Shown one piece after another: positions 18,488 through 28,534 of a stretch of DNA of 64,000 nucleotides. The DNA lies in contig NZ_NFZQ01000005.1 in the NCBI RefSeq assembly GCF_002165135.1, forward strand, positions 281,650 to 345,649, given 5' to 3'. The notes beneath the pieces were generated by a model that saw nothing but the letters and a program-made list of their open reading frames with translations, had not been told where the DNA came from and ran no database searches. Position numbers and translations under genes: made by a program. The DNA is from Pseudomonas sp. SID14000 (GTDB lineage Bacteria > Pseudomonadota > Gammaproteobacteria > Pseudomonadales > Pseudomonadaceae). Position 1 is the stretch's first letter. Each line of letters begins with the position of its first letter.

Positions 18488-19438
18488 CTAGAGGGCAAAC
18501 GGCAGGTGCAAAGCCACCTGCTGGCGCTGCGCCAGGCGCACTTCGAACTCGCTCGGGTCGTGGATCATCACGTCCATTCCGGCAAACGATTCCGCTGCAA
18601 TCAGGCGCGACAGCCAGAAGCGCACGCAGCCTACCCGCAGCATCTCCGGCCACAGCTCGGCTTCGGCCGCGGTGAACGGCCGCAGCGCCGCATAGGCTGC
18701 CAGCAGCGCCTGGGCGCGTGGCACATCGATCGCGCCGTGTTCATCCAGGCACCAGTCGTTCACGGTGATGGCAATGTCATACAGCATCGGCCCGGAACAG
18801 GCGTTGTAGAAGTCGATCACACCAGTCAGGTGGGTGCCTTCGAACATCACGTTGTCGCGGAACAGGTCGGCATGCAGGTTGGCCCGTGGCAGGGCCAGGA
18901 TCTGTGCCTTGTGCGCGCTGATTTCATCCAGCGCCGGCTGAAGCAGCGCGGCTTGCTCGGCGGTAAGGCGCGGCAGCAGCTCGACACCCGAAGCCAGCAT
19001 CCAGTCCAGGCCACGGTCGGTGCGGCGCTCGATGATGTGTTCGCGGGTAGCCAGGTGAATGTGCGCCAGCAGCTCGCCGACCTGGGCGCAGTGCTGGGTG
19101 TTCGGTGCCTTGATATGTTTGCCCGACAGCCTTGGCTGCAGCAGCGCCGGCTTGCCGCACAGCTCGCGCAGGCCATTGCCGTCGCGGTCACGTATCGCAT
19201 AGGGCACCGGCATATCGGCAGCGTGCAGGGTGTCGAGCAGCTCGATGAAGAACGGCATGTCCTCGCTGGGCCCACGCTCGATCAGCGTCAGGACGAACTC
19301 CCCCTGTTCGAGGCTGACGAAGAAATTGCTGTTCTCGGTGCCAGCGGCGATGCCCTGGAAATCGAGCAAGCGACCCAGCTCGTACGGTGCCAGAAAGGTT
19401 TCCAGCTCAGGCCGGGTCACGGGGGTGAAGACTGACAT
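18488..19438 (-). CDS. thrB: Homoserine kinase (aminoglycoside phosphotransferase fold)
   Basis: 316 residues. Phosphorylates homoserine in threonine synthesis. It belongs to the kinase-like ThrB2 type of Pseudomonas, not the GHMP type of E. coli. Visible motifs are the nucleotide-binding N-lobe (GIAAGTENSNFFV), the catalytic-loop equivalent LHADLFRDNVMF and the following metal-binding VIDFYNAC. It sits between the DUF2782 gene (same strand, 69 bases upstream) and REPs, near polA as in other Pseudomonas. Confidence 0.92.
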   Translation of the reverse strand: MSVFTPVTRPELETFLAPYELGRLLDFQGIAAGTENSNFFVSLEQGEFVLTLIERGPSEDMPFFIELLDTLHAADMPVPYAIRDRDGNGLRELCGKPALLQPRLSGKHIKAPNTQHCAQVGELLAHIHLATREHIIERRTDRGLDWMLASGVELLPRLTAEQAALLQPALDEISAHKAQILALPRANLHADLFRDNVMFEGTHLTGVIDFYNACSGPMLYDIAITVNDWCLDEHGAIDVPRAQALLAAYAALRPFTAAEAELWPEMLRVGCVRFWLSRLIAAESFAGMDVMIHDPSEFEVRLAQRQQVALHLPFAL

Positions 19439-19507
19439 GATGAAAATTTGCCCATACGGGCACTTCCGCCGGGAAGTGCCGGGTTGATGTGAACGGTGCG
19501 CGTCAGA

Positions 19508-19795
19508 TTACCACTCGAAGATCTTCCAGGACGGAATCAGCATGTCCGGCTGGTCGGATCGAATGAAATTGCCATCAGAGCCATCGGCGCGTACCAGGAA
19601 ATAAGGCTTGCCGTTTTTCGGCGTGATCTTGATCGCATACAGGAACCCGTTCTGCCGGTACTCCTGGATGGTTTTGTCGCCTTCCGTGCGAATGGTCACC
19701 TCGGGATCGGCCGAGGGGGCGTCGTCCGCCGCCAGGGTGACGACCGGCATGGTTGCCAACAGACCGAGCAGTAACAGGCGATTGAGTGTACGCAT
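19508..19795 (-). CDS. DUF2782 small periplasmic protein
   Basis: 95 residues with a Sec signal ([17 protein letters not shown]) and a compact domain containing [19 protein letters not shown] and YFLVRADGS, matching DUF2782. No function known. It is divergent from polA and upstream of thrB on the same strand; a short hairpin (GGCACTTCC-CGCC-GGGAAGTGCC type, about 19458-19484) separates it from thrB. Confidence 0.85.
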   Translation of the reverse strand: MRTLNRLLLLGLLATMPVVTLAADDAPSADPEVTIRTEGDKTIQEYRQNGFLYAIKITPKNGKPYFLVRADGSDGNFIRSDQPDMLIPSWKIFEW

Positions 19796-19870
19796 GATAA
19801 CCTTGTCCCTTTGTCGTCAATGATTCTGGCTATTCTAGCGCCGGACCCGTCGAAAAGGTTGATTCTGCTC

Positions 19871-22618
19871 ATGAGCCAAGCGCCCCTCGTCCTGGTGGAC
19901 GGTTCCTCCTACCTGTACCGCGCCTTTCACGCGCTGCCGCCGCTGACCACCTCCAAGGGCATGCCGACCGGCGCGGTGAAGGGGGTGCTGAACATGCTCA
20001 AGAGCCTGCGCAAGCAATACCCTGACAGCCTGTTCGCGGTGGTGTTCGACGCCAAGGGTGGCACCTTCCGCGATGCCATGTTCGCCGAATACAAGGCCAA
20101 CCGCCCGAGCATGCCGGACGACCTGCGGGTGCAGATCGAGCCGCTGCACGCCAGCGTCAAGGCTCTGGGCTACCCGCTGCTGTGCGTCGAGGGGGTCGAG
20201 GCCGACGACGTGATCGGTACCCTGGCACGCAGCAGTGCGGCCCTGGGCCGGCCGGTCATCATCTCGACTGGTGACAAGGACATGGCGCAGCTGGTGGACG
20301 GGCACATTACCTTGGTCAACACCATGACCGGAAGCGTGCTGGACGTGGCCGGCGTTTACGAGAAATTTGGCGTCGGCCCGGAACACATCATCGACTTCCT
20401 GGCGTTGATGGGCGACAAGGTCGACAACATCCCCGGCGTGCCGGGCGTGGGCGAAAAAACCGCGGTGGGGCTGCTGACCGGCATCGGCGGCGGTCTCAGT
20501 GACCTGTACGCCAACCTGGACAAGGTCCCGACGCTGGCCATTCGCGGCGCCAAGACCCTGCCGGCCAAGCTGGAAGAGCACCGCGACGCGGCGTTCCTGT
20601 CTTATGAGCTGGCTACCATCAAGGTCGATGTACCCTTGGACATCGAAGTAGATGCCTTGGTGTGCGGCGAGCCTGACCGTGAGGCGTTGCTGGCGCTGTA
20701 CACCGAGATGGAGTTCAAGAGCTGGGTCGCCGAGGTGCAGCGCGACGCGGCCAAGGCCGGTGATGATATTGCGCCGGTCGCGGAGCCAGTGGCCAAGGCC
20801 GAGCCCAAGTACGAAACCATCCTCGACCAGGCCCGTCTCGACTTCTGGCTGGAGAAGTTGCGCCAGGCGCCACTGTTCGCCTTCGACACCGAGACCACCG
20901 GTCTGGACGCCCAGCAGGCGCAGCTGGTCGGTCTTTCGTTTGCCGTCGAACCGCATGAAGCGGCCTATGTGCCGCTGGCCCACGACTATGAGGGGGCGCC
21001 GGTTCAACTGGATCGTACCGCCGTGCTGCTGGCGCTGAAGCCACTGCTGGAAGACCCGGCCAAGGCCAAGGTCGGGCAGAATGCCAAGTACGACATCAAC
21101 ATCCTCGCCAACGGCTCGCCTGCCATCGAAATGCGCGGCATTGCCTACGACACCATGCTCGAGTCGTACGTGCTGAACTCCACCGCCACTCGTCACGACA
21201 TGGACAGCCTGGCGCTGAAGTACCTCGACCACACCACCATCGCCTTCGAGGACATCGCGGGCAAGGGCGCCAAGCAGCTGACCTTCAACCAGATCCACCT
21301 GGACAAGGCTGGCCCCTACGCCGCCGAAGACGCCGACATCACCCTGCGCCTGCACCACGCGCTGCAGGCGCGCCTGGCGCAGACGCCGAGCGTGCAGCCG
21401 GTGCTGATGGACATCGAGATGCCGCTGGTGCCGGTGCTGGCCAAGATCGAGCGCCAGGGGGCGCTGGTCGATGCAGAGCTGCTTCGGGTGCAGAGTGGTG
21501 AGCTGGGGGTGAAGATGGTCGAGCTGGAGCAGCGTGCCTATGAGCTGGCCGGTGAGGAATTCAACCTCGGCTCGCCCAAACAGCTGGGCGCCATCCTTTA
21601 CGACAAACTGGGCATGCCGGTGCTGAGCAAGACCACCAAGGGTCAGCCATCCACGGCAGAAGCGGTGCTCGACGAACTGGCCGAGCAAGGCTACCCGCTG
21701 CCGGAGGTACTGATGCAGTACCGCAGCCTGAGCAAGCTCAAGAGCACCTACACCGACAAGCTGCCGGGGCAGATCAACCCGCGTACCGGGCGTATCCACA
21801 CCTCTTACCAGCAGGCGGTGGCGGCCACCGGCCGGCTGTCGTCGAGCGACCCGAACCTGCAGAACATCCCGATCCGTACTGCCGAAGGCCGGCGTATCCG
21901 CCAAGCCTTCGTTGCCAGCCCGGGCTACAAGCTGCTGGCGGCGGACTACTCGCAGATCGAGTTGCGCATCATGGCCCACCTGGCCAAGGACGAAGGTTTG
22001 CTGCATGCCTTCCGCAATGACCTGGACGTGCACCGTGCCACGGCGGCAGAAGTGTTCGGCGTGGCACTGGCCGACGTCACCAGCGACCAGCGCCGTAGTG
22101 CCAAGGCCATCAACTTTGGCCTGATCTACGGCATGAGCGCCTTCGGCCTGGCCAAGCAGATCGGCGTCGACCGCAAGCAGTCGCAGGACTACATCGACCG
22201 CTACTTCACCCGCTACCCGGGGGTGCTGGCCTACATGGAGCGCACCCGCGCCCAGGCGGCGGAGCAAGGCTTTGTCGAAACCCTGTTCGGCCGCCGCCTG
22301 TACCTGCCGGATATCAATGCCAAGAACCCGGCCCTGCGCAAAGGCGCCGAGCGCACGGCGATCAACGCGCCGATGCAGGGCACGGCGGCTGACATCATCA
22401 AGCGGGCCATGGTCAATGTGGATAACTGGCTGACCGAGAGCGGGCTGGATGCCCGGGTGATCCTGCAGGTACACGATGAACTGGTGCTGGAAGTGCGCGA
22501 GGACCTGGTGGAGCAGGTGAAAGATGAAATTCGCCAGCACATGAGCCGGGCTGCGCAGCTGGACGTGCCGCTGCTGGTCGAGGCAGGAATTGGTGCGAAT
22601 TGGGACGAAGCTCACTGA
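19871..22618 (+). CDS. polA: DNA polymerase I
   Basis: 915 residues. N-terminal 5'-3' exonuclease/flap domain (about 1-290, opening [19 protein letters not shown]), 3'-5' proofreading domain with the intact DTET motif (about 339), and the polymerase domain with [27 protein letters not shown] and [11 protein letters not shown]. It fills gaps in repair and replaces Okazaki primers. The ATG at 19871 was chosen because the residues after it match the family N-terminus; the frame is open 60 bases further upstream. Divergent from the DUF2782 gene. Confidence 0.97.
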   Translation: MSQAPLVLVDGSSYLYRAFHALPPLTTSKGMPTGAVKGVLNMLKSLRKQYPDSLFAVVFDAKGGTFRDAMFAEYKANRPSMPDDLRVQIEPLHASVKALGYPLLCVEGVEADDVIGTLARSSAALGRPVIISTGDKDMAQLVDGHITLVNTMTGSVLDVAGVYEKFGVGPEHIIDFLALMGDKVDNIPGVPGVGEKTAVGLLTGIGGGLSDLYANLDKVPTLAIRGAKTLPAKLEEHRDAAFLSYELATIKVDVPLDIEVDALVCGEPDREALLALYTEMEFKSWVAEVQRDAAKAGDDIAPVAEPVAKAEPKYETILDQARLDFWLEKLRQAPLFAFDTETTGLDAQQAQLVGLSFAVEPHEAAYVPLAHDYEGAPVQLDRTAVLLALKPLLEDPAKAKVGQNAKYDINILANGSPAIEMRGIAYDTMLESYVLNSTATRHDMDSLALKYLDHTTIAFEDIAGKGAKQLTFNQIHLDKAGPYAAEDADITLRLHHALQARLAQTPSVQPVLMDIEMPLVPVLAKIERQGALVDAELLRVQSGELGVKMVELEQRAYELAGEEFNLGSPKQLGAILYDKLGMPVLSKTTKGQPSTAEAVLDELAEQGYPLPEVLMQYRSLSKLKSTYTDKLPGQINPRTGRIHTSYQQAVAATGRLSSSDPNLQNIPIRTAEGRRIRQAFVASPGYKLLAADYSQIELRIMAHLAKDEGLLHAFRNDLDVHRATAAEVFGVALADVTSDQRRSAKAINFGLIYGMSAFGLAKQIGVDRKQSQDYIDRYFTRYPGVLAYMERTRAQAAEQGFVETLFGRRLYLPDINAKNPALRKGAERTAINAPMQGTAADIIKRAMVNVDNWLTESGLDARVILQVHDELVLEVREDLVEQVKDEIRQHMSRAAQLDVPLLVEAGIGANWDEAH

Positions 22619-22732
22619 TCGAGCGGGGAAGCTGTGTAGGATCCGTGACATAGGGACGCGGGTCCTGGCACCGCTCAGTGCCAGTGGTGCTGAGGCTTCA
22701 TGAAACTATCGCAAATAGTTTTCAGGGCGTTG

Positions 22733-22760
22733 GAACTAAACCGGTGAAGCGGAACTCAGA
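22733..22760 (+). promoter_or_regulatory. AlgU(sigma-22)-like promoter of the ErsA-like RNA
   Basis: GAACTA (22733-22738), a 17-base spacer and TCAGA (22756-22760) resemble the extracytoplasmic-stress consensus GAACTT-N16/17-TCTGA. Predicted start is near 22766. Confidence 0.45.
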
Positions 22761-22765
22761 GTTAC

Positions 22766-22896
22766 TGAATGGCTGGTGAAGCCTTTCGATGCTCCTATGT
22801 TGTGTTAAGTGTTGGCAGATATCTGGACCCCGCCCTAGCGGTCCGGACTTGGACCCCGAACTTCTCCCTCCCCATACGAAGTCCGGGGTTTTTTTT
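22766..22896 (+). ncRNA. ersA: ErsA-like small RNA candidate between polA and engB
   Basis: Called by position (polA-engB gap, where P. aeruginosa ErsA lies), by a strong terminator and by the AlgU-like promoter. The terminator stem ACCCCGAACTTC / GAAGTCCGGGGT has one mismatch, a loop rich in C (TCCCTCCCC) and is followed by eight T. The predicted transcript is about 131 nt. The C-rich single-stranded loop would suit Hfq-dependent pairing with G-rich Shine-Dalgarno regions. The exact 5' end is a guess. Confidence 0.6.
22852..22896 (+). terminator. Rho-independent terminator of the ErsA-like RNA
   Basis: 12-bp stem with one mismatch, 13-base loop and T8 tract at 22889-22896. Confidence 0.85.
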
Positions 22897-22929
22897 GCCC
22901 GGAATTTGATCTGATGGCGCTGCTACCCC

Positions 22930-23025
22930 CTGTAGGAGCAGCCTTGTGCTGCGAAAGGGCCGGTACCGCCAACAGATTTATACAGCCTGTCATGGCCTCT
23001 TCGCAGCACAAGGCTGTTCCTACAA
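22930..23025. repeat. REP-like pair downstream of engB
   Basis: Inverted copies of TGTAGGAGCAGCCTTGTGCT, a sequence variant in which the usual CGGCC core is CAGCC in both arms, preserving the palindrome. Confidence 0.75.
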
Positions 23026-23040
23026 CGAGCGGTGCAGGCC

Positions 23041-23673
23041 TCAGGCTACTGGCTTGTCTTCCAGCTCCATCCAGTCCGCCAGCACCCGGTAGGCCTCTTC
23101 CACGCCCAGGCGCTTGGGCGCCGAGAACAGCTGGATGGTCACGCCATCGCCCCAACCCTTGCGGATTTCCGATTGCACCTTGAGCAGGGTGTTCTTGCCT
23201 GCGCCGTGGGTCAGCTTGTCGGCCTTGGTCAGCAGGATGTGCATCGGCATGCTGCTGGCCTTGGCCCAGTCGAGCATCATCTTGTCGAAGTCGGTCATCG
23301 GGTGGCGCACGTCCATCATCAGGATCACGCCACGCAGGCACTCCCGGCTGCCCAGGTAGGCTTCCAGGTGTTTCTGCCAGTGCTGCTTGAGCGGAATCGG
23401 TACTTTTGCATAACCGTAGCCTGGCAGGTCGACCAAACGCCGTTCATCGTCCAGACTGAAGAAATTCAACAGCTGGGTGCGCCCGGGGGTTTTCGAGGTG
23501 CGCGCCAGGCTGGCATGAGTCAGGGTGTTGAGGGCGCTGGATTTGCCGGCGTTGGAGCGGCCGGCGAAAGCCACCTCGTAACCCTGGTCGTCCGGGCATT
23601 GTTCGACCTTGGCAGCGCTGAGGGCGAATTTGGCTTTCTGGCAGAGGCCGAGGATGGGGTTCTTGACTTGCAT
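23041..23673 (-). CDS. engB: Ribosome biogenesis GTPase EngB/YsxC
   Basis: 210-residue GTPase needed for large ribosomal subunit assembly. G1 GRSNAGKS (38-45), G2 region TPGRTQ, G3 DLPGYGYA and G4 TKADK are all present. The ATG at 23673 (MQVKNPILG) gives the standard length; the upstream open frame is antisense to the cytochrome gene and not credible. It converges on the ErsA-like RNA. Confidence 0.95.
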   Translation of the reverse strand: MQVKNPILGLCQKAKFALSAAKVEQCPDDQGYEVAFAGRSNAGKSSALNTLTHASLARTSKTPGRTQLLNFFSLDDERRLVDLPGYGYAKVPIPLKQHWQKHLEAYLGSRECLRGVILMMDVRHPMTDFDKMMLDWAKASSMPMHILLTKADKLTHGAGKNTLLKVQSEIRKGWGDGVTIQLFSAPKRLGVEEAYRVLADWMELEDKPVA

Positions 23674-23874
23674 GGGATATCCGATGTGGGTGTTGCCTGA
23701 CTCTTTAGACCCGAGCCTGGCAAGCGGTGTCGTTTCCGTTTGGATGGCGGAAGTATATAATGCCCCAGTTTTTGTGTGCTCATTCTCCCGGCGAAGGAGA
23801 ACGGGCATGGGGTGTCGAACAATAGCTCGCGCAACAGAACGCAGCGCGGCCCCCAACCCTGAAGGTCGTTCCGC

Positions 23875-24177
23875 ATGGCGAAATGGCTGCTTGCTGTCGG
23901 TATGTTCCTGCCGTTTTTCAGCGCACAGGCTACACAGGATCCCGAGGTGTTGTACAACCGCACGTGTGCGGCCTGTCACACCGGGCAGTTGCCACAGGCA
24001 CCCAGGCAGGGTGACCGGGCAGCATGGGAGCCAAGGCTGGCGCAAGGCATGGATGTACTGGTGAAGCACGTGACCCAGGGTTTCAAGGCTATGCCGCCGC
24101 GTGGATTGTGCATGGACTGCAGTGCCGAGGACTACCGTTTGGTCATCCTTTGGATGAGTGGCAGTCCCGATACATAA
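23875..24177 (+). CDS. Cytochrome c5 family protein
   Basis: 100 residues: Sec signal ([15 protein letters not shown]), one haem motif CAACH and a second Cys pair LCMDCS near the C-terminus. That pair and the spacing to the haem motif ([11 protein letters not shown]) are typical of cytochrome c5, where they form a disulfide. Periplasmic electron carrier. It lies 31 bases upstream of the cytochrome c4 gene. A TATAAT at 23756-23761 with a weak -35 (TTTCCG, 17-base spacer) may be its promoter. Confidence 0.88.
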   Translation: MAKWLLAVGMFLPFFSAQATQDPEVLYNRTCAACHTGQLPQAPRQGDRAAWEPRLAQGMDVLVKHVTQGFKAMPPRGLCMDCSAEDYRLVILWMSGSPDT

Positions 24178-24208
24178 CATTTCACCCTTAGCCGTGTTGG
24201 ATTAGCTG

Positions 24209-24826
24209 ATGAACAAACTAGTCGTGAGTCTGCTGTTGACCCTGGGTGTCGCAGGTGCGGCCACTGCTGCGCAACCCGTCAAAGGCGATGCCGCCGCCGG
24301 CCAGGCCAAAACGGCCGTTTGTGGTGCCTGCCACAACCCCGACGGCAACAGCCTGGCACCGAACTTCCCGAAACTGGCCGGCCAAGGTCAGCGCTATCTC
24401 GAAAAACAACTGCACGATATCAAGTCGGGCAAGCGTACAGTGCTGGAGATGACCGGCATGCTGGCTGCGTTCAGCGACCAGGACCTGGCCGACATCGCCG
24501 CCTACTTCGCCAGCCAGAAAGGTAGCGTGGGCGCCGCCGATCCCAAGCTGGTCGAACGTGGCCGGGCGCTGTTCAACGGCGGCGACCTGGAAAAAGGCAT
24601 GCCTGCCTGCACCGGCTGCCACTCGCCGAACGGCGCGGGTATCGCCCTGGCCGGCTTCCCGCACTTGGGCGGGCAGCACGCACAGTACGTGACCAAGCAG
24701 CTCACCGACTTCCGCGAAGGCAACCGCACCAACGATGGCGATGCCATGACCATGCGCACCATCGCCGGCAAGCTGAGCAACCACGACATTGAGGCGCTGG
24801 CCAGCTACATCCAGGGCCTGCACTGA
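24209..24826 (+). CDS. Dihaem cytochrome c4
   Basis: 205 residues with a Sec signal and two homologous cytochrome c domains, haem motifs CGACH (38-42) and CTGCH (134-138). The duplicated YLEKQLHDIKSGKR / YVTKQLTDFREGNR segments show the internal repeat. Periplasmic electron donor to terminal oxidases, plausibly linking to the cox enzyme at the start of the window. Ends before a strong terminator. Confidence 0.94.
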   Translation: MNKLVVSLLLTLGVAGAATAAQPVKGDAAAGQAKTAVCGACHNPDGNSLAPNFPKLAGQGQRYLEKQLHDIKSGKRTVLEMTGMLAAFSDQDLADIAAYFASQKGSVGAADPKLVERGRALFNGGDLEKGMPACTGCHSPNGAGIALAGFPHLGGQHAQYVTKQLTDFREGNRTNDGDAMTMRTIAGKLSNHDIEALASYIQGLH

Positions 24827-24863
24827 TTAGCGGCGCGCTCCTACAGGGGCTGCGTCAGCGGCG

Positions 24864-24882
24864 CATTAACTTTCAGTTAATG
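24864..24882. other. Perfect AT-rich inverted repeat CATTAAC/GTTAATG
   Basis: Seven-base arms around TTTCA between the c4 stop and the terminator. Purpose unknown; could be a protein-binding site or an upstream part of the transcript end. Confidence 0.4.
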
Positions 24883-24897
24883 TTGTGGGCCAATGAT

Positions 24898-24925
24898 GAA
24901 AGGGCGGCTGGACCGCCCTTTTTTC
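24898..24925 (+). terminator. Rho-independent terminator after cytochrome c4
   Basis: AAAGGGCGG-CTGGA-CCGCCCTTTTTT, a GC-rich stem followed by T6. Confidence 0.9.
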
Positions 24926-25020
24926 CGTCCGTACCCGTTAAACTACAGAACTCGGCCCCTTCCCGGCCTGTCTCAGTGCAGGTCGCGTCGTGGCGACCAA
25001 TGACTGCCCAGGAGTAAAGC

Positions 25021-25653
25021 ATGCGTAAACTGATTCTCAGCGCCGCGCTGGTCGCTGCCAGCGTATTCGGTATGACTGCCGTCCAGGCCGCCGAGCCTGT
25101 CGCCGGCAAGGAATACCTCGAGCTGAGCAACCCTGTTCCGGTTTCCGTGCCTGGCAAGATCGAAGTGGTCGAGCTGTTCTGGTACGGCTGCCCACACTGC
25201 TACCACTTCGAGCCGACCATCAATCCATGGGTCGAGAAACTGCCCAAGGACGTCAACTTCAAGCGCGTGCCGGCCATGTTCGGTGGTGCATGGGACGCCC
25301 ACGGCCAGATGTTCCTGACCCTGGAAGCCATGGGCGTCGAACAAAAGGTGCACGCCGCGGTGTTCGATGCCATCCAGAACCAGCGCAAGCGCCTGACCGA
25401 TCCGCAGGACATGGCCGACTTCCTCGCCACCCAGGGCGTGGACAAGGACAAGTTCCTCGCCACCTTCAACTCGTTCGCCATCAAGGGCCAGGTCAACCAG
25501 GCCAAGGAACTGGCGAAGAAGTACGAGATCACCGGCGTTCCGAGCATGGTGGTCAATGGCAAGTACCGTTTCGACCTGGGTACCGCCGGCGGGCCGGAAG
25601 GCGTACTGAACGTTGCCGACCAGCTGATCGCCAAGGAGCGCGCCGCTAAGTAA
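25021..25653 (+). CDS. dsbA: Thiol:disulfide interchange protein DsbA
   Basis: 210 residues with a Sec signal ending VQAA and the active site CPHC (57-60) in ELFWYGCPHC. The cis-proline loop TGVPSMVVNGKY is present. It introduces disulfides into exported proteins in the periplasm. The preceding cytochrome c genes are separated by a terminator, so dsbA probably has its own promoter in 24926-25020. It is followed after 12 bases by the nuclease-fold gene. Confidence 0.95.
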   Translation: MRKLILSAALVAASVFGMTAVQAAEPVAGKEYLELSNPVPVSVPGKIEVVELFWYGCPHCYHFEPTINPWVEKLPKDVNFKRVPAMFGGAWDAHGQMFLTLEAMGVEQKVHAAVFDAIQNQRKRLTDPQDMADFLATQGVDKDKFLATFNSFAIKGQVNQAKELAKKYEITGVPSMVVNGKYRFDLGTAGGPEGVLNVADQLIAKERAAK

Positions 25654-25665
25654 GCGGCGTAACCC

Positions 25666-26520
25666 ATGCGCCGCTTCAGAACCGCGCGTGGCATTGGCCT
25701 GCACCAGCCGCAGGTCAACGAGCATCACCTGCAGGCTCCTGGCCTGCCCGAGGATGGTCGCCTGCGGCTGCTCAGTTTCAACATCCAGGTGGGCATCAGC
25801 ACCGAGCGCTACCGGCATTACCTGACCCGCAGCTGGCAGCACCTGTTGCCGCACAACGGGCGTGCCGGCAACCTGCAGAAGATTGGCCAACTGCTGGGCG
25901 ACTTCGACCTGGTGGCCTTGCAGGAGGCCGATGGCGGCAGCCTGCGCTCGGGCTACGTCAACCAGGTCGAGCACCTCGCCCACCTGGGCGCCTTCCCCTA
26001 CTGGTACCAGCAACTCAACCGCAACCTTGGGCGTTTTGCCCAGCACAGCAATGGCGTGCTCAGCCGCCTGAAGCCGCAGTTGCTCGAGGACCACCCTTTG
26101 CCCGGCCCGGCTGGGCGTGGTGCGATCCTGGTGCGTTTTGGCGAGGGCGAAGATGCGCTGATCGTGGTGATGATGCACCTGGCCCTCGGCGCCAAGACCC
26201 GCGCCCTGCAGCTGGGCTACATCCGCGAGCTGATTGGCGGCTACCGCCACCAGGTGCTGATGGGCGACATGAATACCCACGCCACCGACCTGCTGGAGCA
26301 CTCGCCGCTGCGCGACCTGGGCCTGATTGCCCCGCAAGTCGAGGCCACCTTCCCCAGTTGGCGCCCACAGCGTTGCCTGGACCACATCCTGCTCAGCCCA
26401 AGCCTCACGCTGGAGCGTGTCGAGGTGCTGGCGCAGCCAATTTCAGACCACCTTCCCGTTGCTGTCGAGATTCGATTGCCTGATGCATTGACTGTGGATA
26501 CGCTGCCGGTCCTGAGCTAA
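25666..26520 (+). CDS. Endonuclease/exonuclease/phosphatase family protein
   Basis: 284 residues, no signal peptide. The metal-dependent EEP fold is shown by LSFNIQVG (Asn), LQEADGG (Glu), GDMNTH (Asp/Asn) and the C-terminal LDHILLSP and SDHLPV (His). The substrate cannot be told: members include DNases, RNases and lipid phosphatases. It lies in a run with dsbA and the diguanylate cyclase gene and probably shares a transcript with both. Confidence 0.85.
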   Translation: MRRFRTARGIGLHQPQVNEHHLQAPGLPEDGRLRLLSFNIQVGISTERYRHYLTRSWQHLLPHNGRAGNLQKIGQLLGDFDLVALQEADGGSLRSGYVNQVEHLAHLGAFPYWYQQLNRNLGRFAQHSNGVLSRLKPQLLEDHPLPGPAGRGAILVRFGEGEDALIVVMMHLALGAKTRALQLGYIRELIGGYRHQVLMGDMNTHATDLLEHSPLRDLGLIAPQVEATFPSWRPQRCLDHILLSPSLTLERVEVLAQPISDHLPVAVEIRLPDALTVDTLPVLS

Positions 26521-26547
26521 TTGCCATCACCGTTTGCGGACCCGGGC

Positions 26548-28455
26548 ATGACTGAAGACGCTGAGCGCTGGAAAGAGAAATACCTGAAAAGCATCGAGCA
26601 GCAGGAAAAGCTCGAGCGCCGTTGGGACGCCCGTCTCGACCTGCTGCGCCGCGGCCTGGTACGCAGCACCCTGGCTGCCGAAGGCAGTGACAAGGTGGTG
26701 GACCAGTGCATGAAGGAAATGCGCGAGGTCATCCGCAGCGACAACATGGACGCCGGCCTTGCCGGGCTGATACCGCGCCTTGAGAAGGCGGTGCTGGACT
26801 CCGAACAGCGCCGGGAAATCCGCATGAACCAGGTCAGCGATGCGCTGACCGCACTGGTCAGCCAATTGCAAGGTCTGCCGCTGCCAAACGATGTCTCGCG
26901 GCCGTTGAAAAAACTGGCGAAGAAGCTCGACGGCGGCGTGGCCCAGTCACGCGACTTGCCACCATTGCTGGGCGAGTTGAGCGGCTTGCAGGGCCGCGCA
27001 CTGTCAGCCTTGGGCAAGTCGGGGGAAGATGCCCGGCCCGGATTCTTGCAGCGCTTGTTCGGCAGCCGCGAGGATGACACGCAGGGCGAGCCAGCGCTTG
27101 TGGCGCTGCCGGTTGCCGAAGCGCAGCCCTTGGCGGTACCGGGCAGTGTCGATGTCGACGACGTGGATGCGTTGCAGCCGCTGCCACCCTCTTCAGCTTC
27201 TGTTGTCGAGGCGCCCGAGCTGGAGGTATCTGGCCCGGCGCTGATCGACACGGCCGAACTGCCGCCAGCCCCGTTGCCGCTACCGAATGCCGTGCCAGCG
27301 CCGGAAGTTGCCGCCAGCAAGCCGCCGGCTGACGAAAAACCGGCACAAACACTCGAAGAAGCCTTCGGCGAAGACGGTCCCTATGCCCTGCCCTATGCGG
27401 TGGAGCCGCCCTACAGCCAGGTTGCTGCGCACATCGAGCAAACCCTGATCGGCCTGTTGGATGACCTCAGCCTGCCGGAGCGACATAAGGCCCAGGCGCT
27501 GGACATGCGTGAACGGGTTGCCCGCGGCTTGAACTGGTATGAGTTGATTCCGGTACTGGATGACCTGGCTGTACTCATGCTGGCGATCACCGACAGCGGC
27601 CAGCACGAATTCGAAACCTACCTGCAGCAGCTCAACGAACGCCTGGAAGGTTTCCAGAGCCACCTGCACGAGGCCAGCGCCGACCATGCCGACAACAGCT
27701 CGGCCGCCCGCGAGCTGGATACCCAGCTGCGTGAGCATGTCGACGGGCTGCAGAGCAGTGTGCAAGGTGCCGTCGACGTCGACAGCCTCAAGCACATCCT
27801 GGACAACCGCCTGGAAGGCCTTCTGGTGACCATGGACGAGCACAAGCACGAGCGCGATCGCCGCGAGCAAGAGCTGGCCGGGCGCCTGCAAGGGCTGTCG
27901 GAGCGGGTGGCGAACATGGAGCGCGAGGCGCTCGGTTACCGCGAGCACTTGGAAGAGCAGCGCCAGAAGGCCCTGCTCGATCCGCTTACCGGCCTGCCCA
28001 ACCGTGCAGCCTGGAGCGAGCGGGTCGAGCGCGAGATGCTCGATTGGCAGGCGCACGGCGGCCATCTGGCGATGGCGATACTCGACCTGGACCATTTCAA
28101 GCGGATCAACGACAGCTATGGGCACCTGGCCGGAGACAAGGTGCTGAAGATCGTTGCCGACCAGTTGCGCAAGCGCCTGCGCGGGCGTGACTTCATCGCC
28201 CGCTTTGGCGGCGAGGAGTTTGTTCTGCTGTTGCCACAGACCCCGCCGGCCACCGCCGCCCAGGTAGCCGAGGTACTGCGGGCCACGGTCGAGGCGTGCC
28301 CGTTCCACTTCAAGGGCGAGCGGGTGGTGATCACCACATCCATCGGGCTGGGTGAATTCCGTTCCGGCGAGCGCGGCGACCAGGTGCTCAAGCGCGCCGA
28401 TGCGGCGCTGTACCGGGCCAAGGAGTTGGGGCGCAATCGCGTCGAGCAGGCATAG
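26548..28455 (+). CDS. dgcH: GGDEF diguanylate cyclase (DgcH-like)
   Basis: 635 residues, no membrane segment, so cytoplasmic. A long helical N-terminal region, a Pro/Ala-rich linker (about 180-270) and coiled-coil segments (about 390-470) precede the GGDEF domain. The active-site signature is GGEEF (about 554-558) with an intact inhibitory I-site RGRD five residues upstream. It makes cyclic di-GMP. The ATG at 26548 was preferred over the TTG at 26521. The locus matches the P. aeruginosa dgcH neighbourhood by gene order. Confidence 0.88.
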   Translation: MTEDAERWKEKYLKSIEQQEKLERRWDARLDLLRRGLVRSTLAAEGSDKVVDQCMKEMREVIRSDNMDAGLAGLIPRLEKAVLDSEQRREIRMNQVSDALTALVSQLQGLPLPNDVSRPLKKLAKKLDGGVAQSRDLPPLLGELSGLQGRALSALGKSGEDARPGFLQRLFGSREDDTQGEPALVALPVAEAQPLAVPGSVDVDDVDALQPLPPSSASVVEAPELEVSGPALIDTAELPPAPLPLPNAVPAPEVAASKPPADEKPAQTLEEAFGEDGPYALPYAVEPPYSQVAAHIEQTLIGLLDDLSLPERHKAQALDMRERVARGLNWYELIPVLDDLAVLMLAITDSGQHEFETYLQQLNERLEGFQSHLHEASADHADNSSAARELDTQLREHVDGLQSSVQGAVDVDSLKHILDNRLEGLLVTMDEHKHERDRREQELAGRLQGLSERVANMEREALGYREHLEEQRQKALLDPLTGLPNRAAWSERVEREMLDWQAHGGHLAMAILDLDHFKRINDSYGHLAGDKVLKIVADQLRKRLRGRDFIARFGGEEFVLLLPQTPPATAAQVAEVLRATVEACPFHFKGERVVITTSIGLGEFRSGERGDQVLKRADAALYRAKELGRNRVEQA

Positions 28456-28534
28456 ACGCAGCCGCTGACTCGCGGCAAGCACTGCTCGCGGGGAGCACGT
28501 TATACTGTAGCGCTCATTCGCTGAGGCCATTGAC

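Noticed and set aside
19835..22651. 938-codon open frame antisense to polA
   Set aside because: It is a GC-driven shadow: its codons mirror polA's third positions and its composition (His/Gln/Arg-rich) matches no protein family.
24973..26385. 470-codon open frame antisense to dsbA and the nuclease-fold gene
   Set aside because: Same effect; both plus-strand genes have clear motifs and start signals.
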